64,000 nucleotides of DNA from Antedon mediterranea (taxonomy: Eukaryota; Echinodermata; Crinoidea; Comatulida; Antedonidae), in NCBI RefSeq assembly GCF_964355755.1, contig NC_092676.1:24906288-24970287 (forward strand), given 5' to 3'. Position numbers and translations under genes: made by a program. Positions 47,258 to 57,600 of the stretch are shown here, one piece after another (the first letter of the stretch is position 1; each line of letters opens with the position of its first letter). The notes beneath the pieces were generated by a model. It made no database searches. It had not been told where the DNA came from and worked only from the letters and a program-made list of their open reading frames with translations.

Positions 47258-49771
47258 TTATTTCTACTACTTTAATTAATATTTAATTATTAGGTTATAT
47301 GCATTCATGCATATAACCTCTTGATTCTGTCAGAATCTTTATTTATTTCTTTATTTATTTATTTTATTTATTTATTCTTTCCTTGGCACTATTTGTCCGT
47401 CAATTATCTTGATATCAGTTTCATCTAACTAAGTCAATTTTTCAGAGTATATTCCTTATGGCCAGGAATCGATGTGGTTATGTTTTCACGGTGTGCAATC
47501 AAACATTACGCGGTCTACGCGCGATTTAACAAAATCACGTTTGTAATCATATCTTCACAAGAGCATGAATCACTTTTAAACAAAATTTGGTACTCATAAA
47601 TTTCAGGTCATATTTCATCATATGGCAATACAATTACGTGCGTAGCGCATATAACGCATGCGTACGCGCGCTTAAAATGTTCAAAATTGTCAGAATTTAT
47701 TTTCGATGAAATTAGAGTACGTTTCAGGCAATTTTAAGCGTTTAAAAAATTGCCATAAGTGCGCAGATTTTTGCACGCGCACTGCGCGTCAAACGTTATT
47801 GCGCACTGTTTTTGTCCGATTACTGTTTTATAACCTTTCTTTAACAATATCATCATATTGTATTAACTTTTCAACGCGAAACAGCGTTATACGAGCACGT
47901 CAAAAGTGACAGGCTACGCACGTGTAAATATGCTAAATTTTTAAATTAATAATAATATATATCGTTAGAATGCTCGGGAACACCGATTTTTTATTTCATT
48001 TTCTTGAAGTGTATGTATCATATGTATGATTTATTATGAAATTAAGAGAACAAAAGTTGATTAAGTCATCATTAATGGCATATTAAATTTACAAAAATTA
48101 ATTTCGACAATCAAACAAATTATAATATTTTCTTAGGCCGAAATAACAAACTTAACATTAACTTTCTTCCTTAAGAAGTTCATATATTAAAGTTAAAAGT
48201 ATATAGTTTGACAGTGCATTATTTTTAAAAATCTTTAAGGATGTCATCATAGTAAAACATTATAATTCATTGCGGTATGTAATAATCTATCTGCACCAAA
48301 ATGGTTACTGCATAGTAAATACACGGTGGTCTTTGCTCGTGTCTATAGCATTCAAGGTACCGAGTTCGAGTCTCACCTTCGGAAACGAAACGAAATAAGA
48401 TTTTTTTTTATTATCCGTATTGTTTGTTCAATTGTATTTCTTAGTGTATATATTATACAGATGATTTATAATGAAATTTATTTAAAAACACAAATGTGGT
48501 TTATGACATTATATACGCAGAAGGATCTTTGATCGGATTATGATACCGGCTATTGTATTTGCGTTAGCAAGATCCTATAATAATAATATATTATAAATAA
48601 CTAAAGATTCTGAGAAAATCAATCAATCAAAATATCTTAAATCAATAAATTATCTTTATTTAAATCAATGCATATAACCTATAATTCGTCATAGTGACGA
48701 ATTAAATCTAGTTGTTTATTGTATTTGATTGTAATTATTAGTGTATTTTGTACTGGTGAAACCAGGCTTAAAGCTCTATATTGAGCTTATTTGGTCTATT
48801 AATGTATTTTGTACTGGTGAAACCAGGCTTAAAGCTGTATATTGAGCTTATTTGGTCTATTAATGTATTTTGTTCTGGTGAAACCAGGCTTAAAGCTCTA
48901 TATTGAGCTTATTTGGTCTTTTCCAGGCTTTGCATTTTTTATTTAATACTTTTTAATTATTTTGTAAAACTATTAAGTTTGATGCATTGTGAAATAAAAA
49001 CGAACGAACGAACGAAAAAGTGGTATATTTTTGTTCATATTATTAAGTTACGCATACAATTAAAATATAGGTTAATTAAATTCTGAAAATTAGAGGTAGA
49101 ACAATTACAATTCATACGTTCTATGGCTTATCATAATTACATCTTTGTAGATTTCACGGGAAGGGCTTTTGTATTATTGAGGTATTGTTTTATTATATAA
49201 TTATGTATTAGTTAAAGAGCTTTGTATCTGTGATGCTGTATATGTACATTTAAATACGAAATAAAGAAAAAATAAATTAAAAAAATATACCAAATCTTCA
49301 AATTGTGTTTCCTATACGGCGCAAAAAAACAAACAAAAAACAACGTTGAGTTCTACATAACATACATACCGCTGAAACAATAGTTGAATCATATTGAGAT
49401 CTGTCGTAAGTCCATCCATGTTTACATTTCACCAAATCCGTTACATTACTTTCGACAATATACATTGTACACTGCGTTTCGTTGATTAAAAGACTGCTCT
49501 TGTCGTCTGCTGGTAGATTTCTAAGGCCTTCCTCCCAGCAGTCCGAGTCCTCACAAATGCCATCGTAGTCTGCACCGGAGTCTGCACTGACCGCCGCCGT
49601 TGCGTTGTAACTTTCAACATACTTGCAATGGTGATCCATATCACCATTGGTAAAAACAACCGATATAGTAGCCAAGACGTTGGAAGTGATAAAAAAACAA
49701 ACCGAAATCGAAATTATTTTTTGGTATAGGCCATATTGCCCTGTATATACGAAAATATCGTTAAATTTCAT
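43017..49771 (-). CDS. SLC22-like transporter, gene F (551 aa), most diverged
   Basis: Exons: 49771-49370, 47036-46933, 46525-46377, 46059-45891, 45448-45310, 44879-44785, 44428-44220, 43923-43809, 43450-43241, 43080-43017 (1656 nt, open). Exon 1 is ten codons longer than in A-D: the outer loop has an acidic insert with extra Cys (about residues 57-77, ending ICEDSDCWEEG). Exon 3 is two codons shorter (FGRKKTIVVSYCLKF). Exon 5 has one extra codon (LLEDNE end). Conserved marks are FDLVCEDSYKVSL, FIPESPRWLILK, FGRRYTLAG and PETINVPLPQTIEEAE. The 20-residue tail ends PLKM, which lacks Ser/Thr at position -2 and so, unlike the other five, does not fit a class I PDZ ligand. F is the 5'-most member of the array and probably the oldest branch. 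Substrate unknown. Confidence 0.9.
44055..44201. mobile_element. MITE family 5
   Basis: Inverted arms: GTAAAGCCGATTTTCCACTA...GGCGAATTTGTTCACGCGAA on the left and, reversed, GAATCGAAAGC...TTCGCGCGAACACATTCGCC...AAATAGGCTTAAC on the right. The loop is about 40 bp. It is the only copy in the window, and lies in intron 7 of gene F close to the donor of exon 7. Confidence 0.75.
45116..45300. mobile_element. MITE family 1, copy at the gene F exon 5 donor
   Basis: AAGCTTGGTTCCCACTAGAA to CGCTAGTGGGAACCACGCTT; the arms contain AACGCAAGCGTTTTAACCAA and ATCGCTTGTGATTGGTCAAT. It ends about 9 bases from the exon 5 splice donor GT (45309-45308). Confidence 0.85.
46578..46905. repeat. GTACCGGTAC-rich repeat with 132-bp duplication
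   Basis: Runs of GGTACCGTAAGTACAGTACC and related palindromic words surround a 132-bp unit present twice; AACAATGTTGTAACATTTTC recurs at about 46649 and 46781. It lies in intron 2 of gene F. Confidence 0.85.
47292..48701. mobile_element. Unclassified element with palindromic ends, about 1.4 kb
   Basis: The left end is a perfect 26-bp palindrome (47293-47318, half-site GGTTATATGCATT) followed by a second small palindrome, GATTCTGTCAGAATC. The right end has AATGCATATAACCT (48667-48680), the inverse of the left AGGTTATATGCATT, again next to a second small palindrome, ATTCGTCA...TGACGAAT (48683-48701). The interior has a CpG-rich block (47630-47930) unlike its surroundings and, at about 48320-48380, a tRNA-like B box (GAGTTCGAGTCTCACC). 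No protein is encoded. It lies in intron 1 of gene F. Limits and class are inferred. Confidence 0.5.
48737..48919. repeat. 61-bp tandem repeat, three copies
   Basis: GTATTTTGTACTGGTGAAAC starts at 48743, 48804 and 48865, each copy continuing through AGGCTTAAAGCTCTATATTG. The following text ends in GAAATAAAAACGAACGAACG (to 49015), which looks like the 3' tail of a retroelement with a tetranucleotide tail. Confidence 0.85.
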
Positions 49772-50528
49772 TGCAATGTACTTCCTAATCAGCATTCAGA
49801 GAACGAATGGGAAACGTTGATGAGTACAGTAATAGAACAGAAGCGTCTGTTCTCACATAATCGGCTTGAATATGTTTTAATCAATTATTTTTTATTGTTA
49901 TAATAGATTATGATGTGATTAGAATTTGGAAATAAAAACGCCATTTTAACTACTTTTCTAAATTATTCAAATCATTATGCTATATAAATGACTTGCCCCT
50001 TTATGAATAACAACTGTGTATGCGAGGAGTAACTAAATTGTTCGCGTACTCTCATTTGCATAATCGTGGAACATATTTAATTACCATATCAGTTGAAACA
50101 CATGGACCTTTCACAAGCTATCAACATATGCATCAACAGCAAGTGTGGTAACTTAATCATATACGGTCGAAAGGAAAACAGAGTAACAAAATGTAATTGA
50201 TGGAATTTATTACACATATTGAAAGTCGTTCAATGTCAAAATAAGTAATATACAATGTAAACGGACATTACGGAATAAAATTATACCGTAGACCTAGAAA
50301 ATAGTGTTTTGTTTAAAATAATGCCCATGTTAGAAATCAAAGTGTTGATAATATATATTTAAATGTCTGGTGTGTAATAAAAACAAAAATCTTTTTATCA
50401 AATCATACATTTTGTAAATGTGTTTGGTAAAAAAATAAACGTATATACAGGCGTATATATAGGCTGGGGATTGTATCTACGACTAAATCATATTGACCAA
50501 CATTTTCAAATGATCATATAATCCTGGT

Positions 50529-50695
50529 TAAAGCTCGGTTCTCACTAGGAAACAACGCAAGAACGTAAGCGCAACGTAAGTAGGCCTAATTTTACCAATC
50601 ACAGCGATGTATTATCCGATATTGTCGTTTGTCATTGGTCAATTCGCTTGCGTTGCACTTACGTCCTTGGGTTGCGTCGTAGTGGGAACCAAGCT
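50529..50695. mobile_element. MITE family 1, intergenic copy
   Basis: TTAAAGCTCGGTTCTCACTA to CGTAGTGGGAACCAAGCTAA; the inner arms are AATTTTACCAATCACAGCGA and TTTGTCATTGGTCAATTCGC. Confidence 0.8.
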
Positions 50696-51464
50696 AATAC
50701 CTTTCGTTACGAATTGATTGGTTATCGTCTCGTCTCGTCCCGTTCCTTGTCGAATATCAGTAGGCCTAGGCCTAAGTCAGTCCCACTAATGAAAGCTTCC
50801 CGTTCTAAATATTTCACTATACATACAGACATTCTTTGTCAAGTCAAGATAGAAAGGATATATTGTTTTACAGCTGCATTGACTCTCATACTTTACCATC
50901 CTTACACTTTTACGAATCAAGTCAATCGTAAGAACTGTTTTGTCAGTCGTCAGTCAAATTACCAATCTGTCAGTGTCGTGCGTAAATATAAATGTAATAG
51001 CGCCACCTATATTGTTGAGTTTACTATAACTATGGAGGAAAAAATAAATGTATTTTTTCCTCCATGCTATAACTAATTTGTACAAAATATCAACAACCGT
51101 AACTTGTTTCTTTCCGTGATTTCAAATTCGGATGATATTTAACCTATTTAAACTAAAACAGTGTTTACCAATGCGTAATTTAGTTTTTTTTAATGATAAT
51201 TTCACGAATCAAAACTTATGTACAGTAGTCCGTTGTCCATTGTAACATTTCGAAAATAAATATTCATATCTTATCAGCAAACTAATTTGATACTATTTAT
51301 AATTAAATATATTAATAATAGTGATACGTAGTATTCCACTTTATATAGATGAAACATATACCGATACATAAAATAAAACTTCAATATAAAATAATGATAC
51401 ACTTTACACTTAATCTATTATAATTATCTAATTATCTTATTTACATATATTACAATATCTATCC

Positions 51465-51609
51465 TAAAGCTTGGTTCCCAATTGGAAGAAACTCAAGGGC
51501 GTACGCGCAACGTAAGTAAGTTGACCAATCACAAACAACCGTTCGGGAGGATATCGTGCCGGCCGTGATTGTTTGCGTTGCCCTTACATTGAATCATATT
51601 AGGAACCAA
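51465..51609. mobile_element. MITE family 1, degraded intergenic copy
   Basis: TAAAGCTTGGTTCCCAATTG, then TTGACCAATCACAAACAACC, then GTGATTGTTTGCGTTGCCC and a damaged right end, ATTAGGAACCAATC. It lies just downstream of the GPCR stop codon. Confidence 0.65.
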
Positions 51610-51654
51610 TCAAAACACTGCTTTCCAATATAAAATATGCAGTTTTGTAACTAC

Positions 51655-54600
51655 TCATGTATTTTGTTTTGATTTATCGATACTTGACTTTGACTTAAGT
51701 GAAGCTTTTGATCGAATGGGTATAAGTGATAGTCTGGTTCCCGAGCGTTTGAACGAGTCGGAGTCATCGTCACGTCGACCTCTTCTGTAGCCAGTATAAC
51801 GTCGACACTTGTGGAGTATAATTCTAAGCTGTTGTCTGAAGAGTTTACTTGTTATTGTGTATAACATGGGGTTTAATGCTGCGTTAATGGGTAAAACGAA
51901 AACAGCCAACCAGGAGTAGACGTCGCCTGACACAGGATGCCCTACAAAAAAAAAGCGGTGATTAGTTAGAAACATTAACCAGACCTCTGCGGAGATCGAT
52001 ATTCCTTCCTAATACTGTAAAAAAATGTTTTACACTTACCAGCTATTGCTAAGATTTTGATGACGCATATGGGGAGCCAGCAAAGCATGTCCGTAAACAC
52101 CAATAAAGTAAACCTGACAAGAATCGCACTGTCCTGACTTTTCTTAGTCGACCTGACGTCATCAGCCCGTCGTATCATAATAAACATCGCAATATACGCG
52201 TACACAACAAACATGAAGAATACGGTGTTTATACCGACAAAGAGTGTTGTAGTAAACACCCAACCAGATGCCCACGGATGACGAATCTGTAACGGCAGGC
52301 AAACGCCGTTACTTCCGTAGAACAATCCACCGAACGATGCCTTCAGGATCACTGGTAACACCACTAAACTGATCGAAAACAACCACAGCGCCGCCATCAA
52401 AATTGCCGCCCGTAGCAAACTTTTCCTTTCGTAACTAAACGGGTGTACAATGCTGACGTAACGATCAAGTGTGATGACGCTAAGTGTGAACACGGACATT
52501 AAACTTGACAAAATGCTTAAACATCCAGCAATAGTACAAATCTCACTCGAGCGCCAAACAAGATCGTGTAAAATATATTCATCGCTGAATAATGCGCCAT
52601 GAATGGCAACTATGTACAGGTACACGCCCATCAGTAGATCCGCCATTGCAAGATTCATGATGAGAAACGCGTGAACGCGTTTTGTCTCGTTGACGAAAAG
52701 TCGTGTCGTCAGAACGAATATGTTACCAAACAGCGCAACACTGCCCACGATCCAAACACTGATGCGAAGGATCACATTTTTAAGCATGTGTTCTACGGAC
52801 GAGAGACCGTCTGTCTTTGGGTAGCAATGACGGGCGTGTGGTGCAAAACCACAAAATGAAAAAGAATCAAACTCTCTGAAATATTAAAATACTAGTGTAA
52901 AAAATAGTAAAAAGGGGTAATCTATTTTATCATGAAAATGTTCGGGACACTAAATTACGTAAACCTACTATACTATAACATATTTAGCAATGTCTCGAAA
53001 GGTGCCCCGTATCTTCAGGTTTAGTTCAAATGACAAATAAAAGTTAGGCCCCGTCAAACTGCAATGACGATCATAATTACCAAGTTTTTATGGTAAATTA
53101 CATTTTTACAGAATACGACCATTTCTAAAAAACAGCAGAGTATAAACAGGATCTTTGAGCTTCACAATTTTATGAGTAAGTGGTTGGTTGGTTAATAAGC
53201 CATTTCTTAAATTCTACAAGAAACATTTTTTAATACTGGATAGATTGAATATATTTACTTGCATTAAGTTTCTTTTTATTAACGTATTATAATGTAATGA
53301 ATTATAGCGTGTTTGTAATTGCAGTGTTGAATTTAACATTAGTTAAACAAAGCCTCAGGTCGTCTACAAGGAATTTCTACGATTATTATTTTATTAGTTT
53401 AAATCTATTTAGCTCATATCAAACGTGTGAACGCTCAGATTTCTCAGATCTATGAATCTAAAGACGTATTTTGACTAAGTTAAATCCAGGTGTCAAATTA
53501 TTTCAATATCGCTACTTACACGGTATCAAGATTGTTTGTCATAGCACAGAAAACATGATCCGGCAAAGATTCAAATGGATTCTTCGCCAAAAATCTGAAA
53601 GAAAATTAAATCTTTCTTAAGTTTGATTTGTCACATTGACTTTATATTTCGAAACGATGAGATTTAGAAATCATTGTTTAGCACCGTACACCTTATTCAA
53701 GTAACGGTAAGACTAAACATAATTACGTATTATTATTATTGTTCTTTTCTTATTATGAATAGGCCTAAAAATCATTAAACTCAATCTATTTAGTTTTGAA
53801 GTCAGGTTTTGGCATACATGTGTTGAGTATCTCGATGTTTCAGTTGTTATGCTCCAGAGGACGACTGGAGCAGTTTTTATGCCCTAGAAGACGACTGGAG
53901 CAGTTTTTATGCTCTAGAAGACGGCTGGAGCAGTTTTTATGCTCTAGAAGACGACTGGAGCAGTTTTTATGCTCCAGAAGACGGCTGGAGCAGTTTTTAT
54001 GCTCTAGAAGACGGCTGGAGCAGTTTTTAAGCTCTAAAAGACGACTGGAGCAGTTTTTATGCTCTAGAAGACGGCTGGAGCAGTTTTTATGCTCTAGAAG
54101 ACGGCTGGAGCAGTTGTTATGTTCTAGAAGACGGCTGGAGCAGTTGTTATGCTCTAGAAGACGACTGGAGCAGTTTTTATGCTCTAGAAGACGACTGAAG
54201 CAGTTTTTAAGCTCTAAAAGACGACTGGAGCAGTTTTTATGCTCTAGAAGACGACTGGAGCAGTTTTTATGCTCTAGAAGACGACTGGAGCAGTTTTTAC
54301 GGCTGGAGCATAACAACTGAAATATCGAGATGCTACATTGGAAACACATGGGGCCTGTTTTCTGCTGGCAAAGTTTTTTTGCTAAAAAGCAAATTATTAG
54401 TGTATATTCACTGTGCAAACTTCAGTATATATAAATTAAAATGTCTACTTTTATTATATTTGCACAACAGATGAACACTAATGTCATTTTACATAAAGAA
54501 AAAACACATAATGCAGAGAAATGTAATATACTTACAATGACCGCAAACTCTCTACGTGATCGAACGAATGAGCTTCAATCTCATGAATTTTATTTTCCCT

Positions 54601-57600
54601 CAGTGTCCTAAAACATTATTAGAAAAAGATAGAAAATATATTAACACAAGACCATAGAGAATATGTTTATGACAGTTCTATAAATCTTAACAATTTAATT
54701 TATTATACATGTGTATTGTATTTTCCAGTACTGAAATAATATTACTATAATTTTATTCACATACACGCAATCGTCTAGTCCAGATCGAGTTTTGATTTAA
54801 TATTAGTAAAAATATAAATATTTTGGCACATATGGCGTTTCATACGTATACTACTTGAGCTTGAAACATCGAAAAGCCTCGAAATATCTACAGACTTGTA
54901 GACCGAGAAATCGCCACGCAGGAGTGAATAAAACAACCCAGAGTTACGGAAGCCTCTTAAAATTTACCAGTGGCCTGAATGGGCTTCCGTACATAATGTT
55001 TCAGATTGTAGAGATGTTTTTGTCATTAAATCTTTAATTGCATAAAATGTTAGCGACACTAAATCAAATCACAAGATCTGGCGGATCCAGGATTTTGAAA
55101 TAGGAAGTTGCCATTTTGTTTCTTAGTAAAAGGCCGATTGTTCAAATATATTCACCAGTGGACTGAAAGGGCTTCCGTACATAATGTTTCAGATTATGGA
55201 GATATTTTTGTCATTAAATCTTTAATTGCATAAAATATTATCAAAATTAAATCAAACCACAAGATCTGGCGGATCCAGGATTTTGAAATAGGAATTTGCC
55301 AGTTTGTTTCTTAGCAAATGGCCTAATATTCAAATATATCTTATTCTATAATACGGTGGCATTTATGACTCTTTATCAAGAAATTATCTTTGATACTCAT
55401 CAATTTGCCTATATAAGTTTGACGTTGACACGTCACAGAATGTTTTCCTATAATACAGACTAATTTAACCGATACTCACATAGACCTTAATCCGTACAGA
55501 TTTTGAAACATGCCGACTTTAATTACAGTAAGTTTGTTCCCCATTAAAAGCCTATTAGAAAAATAGTATGTGATAAAAAATGAATTATGGTAAATACTAA
55601 AATAATGCATTTCAAAACAATACAAAAGATACATTAACCAAAAGTCTTAAAGTAAACCAAACCCAATGGGAATTGAAAACAAGGTTTAAGCATATTGATG
55701 AAATAAGTAGAAAGCATTGTCAAACAATTACATAGATTTATCATCATTGCTCATTTAGCATTTTGTTAAACATTTACTCAATACATTCCTCGAAGTTTAT
55801 TCAAACTGCAGATGTTCTATCTTTCTGATCGATTTCATGAACAATAATTATATTTGTGGAAATTGTTTTATTAACAATATTACGTTGTCTTGTTCGTATT
55901 TAATTTTGTTTTTATTAATGGATGTATGGGACTAATGTGTGCAATTAAATGCGAACCAATGGCAGTTGTGAATTTAAGTAAATCTAAGTTATGAAGAAGA
56001 AAATGTTCATAAACATTTAGAGATACCTGTATTATATAATAACAGTAACTTTAAAGCGGATGGTGTTGATAAATACAAATTGGCCTATAATATGGAATAA
56101 ACTGTTTAAAGGTTAACTTACAAATCCTCGAGATGTGTTTGACTATCAAAAAATCCAGTTTTGATATCCGAAATCTCATTAAAACTCATCCCTCTGAAAT
56201 GAAAATTACATACATTTCAAATTTATCTTGAAGAAAAAACAGATATTTATAATTATGTACGGTATTATAACTATTTTAATGTTGATTTATTGTACGCATG
56301 CGAGGACATAAATCTCTCACTCTATTCTTCTTCAACACAGAAACATGCGTACGTAGGTTCCAGACCAAGGCAATCTCTCAACAAGATGATGAACTCCGGA
56401 GATCAAAGGGTTTATCTGTGTGGCTGCGATCAGTTCCACGCGCCTTAACTTAAGCGTGGTTCCCACTACCGACGCAACGCAAGGACGTAACGCAACGACC
56501 AATCACAAGCGATGCGTTTACGTCCTTGCGTTACGTTCTAGTGGGAACCAAGCTTATGTGGACCATACTGTTTAGTATTTGTCGCAGCCAGACATAAGAT
56601 CAAGGGACTGTTAAGAGTTCCTATCTTGGCAAGTCGAGTTCAGTGTCCTGTTGTTAGATTGCTTTGGTCAGACCGACAACAGAACATCCTCCAGGTGTAA
56701 GGTGTAGCAACGAAAGCGGAAGCATTCACTCTGTTATTGCATGTCCAGCTGACACATCTAGCAAATAAACAGTGACTAAAAGCACTACGACACCTGGACA
56801 CGTTGCGCAAATTGATCACGGGGACACTTACTGACGCGTAACACCTGGAAAATCTGACTTATACACAACCTAAAATAACTAAACTCGGTGAAAGTTCAAT
56901 GTTGGTAATAGAAAAACTGTATACTATTTTGCTATATTGTGTGTCAATTGAGTTGTATGGGTTGTAACTTGAAGATACAGTTATATGTCAAATTTGCATT
57001 TCACTTTAAAAAAAAATTAATAAAAACTGAGCAAATAAAAAATGAAAACCACGAAACATGCTCTTTTTTATGATCTAATAAGTGTAACCCTATAACAATA
57101 CATTCGGTGGTAAAGTTTTTTTAAAACATTTTTAAATAGTCATGTGTGAAGTGTTACGGGAAAGTCGGGTGAAGAAAAAAAGACGCCGATTTTCAGGTTT
57201 AAAATAATGATTAAATCACGGGTTCAAAGGGAAACGTCTGGCATAAACTCGTCGACAAAATGCGTACGACATACGTGTGTATCACGTGGTTTAAATCCCT
57301 TTAGGGCATAATGTCTTGAGAACTATTCATTATAGTAGGAATATACTCTATATGCTTTTACTTTTAGTACTTAAATAACCTATGACACCAATAAAATAAA
57401 AGGTTAATCACAACAGTATGTTCCTTTTCTTCTGTGAAGAACTAGTATAGTACGTTTTTACTCTCCATATTTAAGATAGCAAACATAGACCTAAGGACTC
57501 TGTCTGCGATGTACGAAACGATATCATCAAGAAATAAGCCTCGTTTATTTCATATCTTGCATTTAATTTTAGAGGGTTTTGTCATTCAATTCAGCCTACA

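Larger units (their letters stand above)
49772..51654. other. Spacer between gene F and the GPCR gene
   Basis: It contains the upstream region of F and the 3' side of the GPCR gene. Two family 1 MITEs lie here (50529-50695 and 51465-51609). The plus-strand open frame at 50648-51076 begins inside a MITE and has no domain, so no gene is claimed. Confidence 0.5.

Noticed and set aside
48320-48380. A genuine tRNA gene
   Set aside because: Only a B-box-like segment is present; no complete cloverleaf could be drawn, so it is treated as part of a mobile element.
53796-54418. Long open frames (174 and 192 residues) with RRRLEQFLCS-type repeats
   Set aside because: They come from the tandem array inside the inverted-repeat element in a GPCR intron and are present on both strands.
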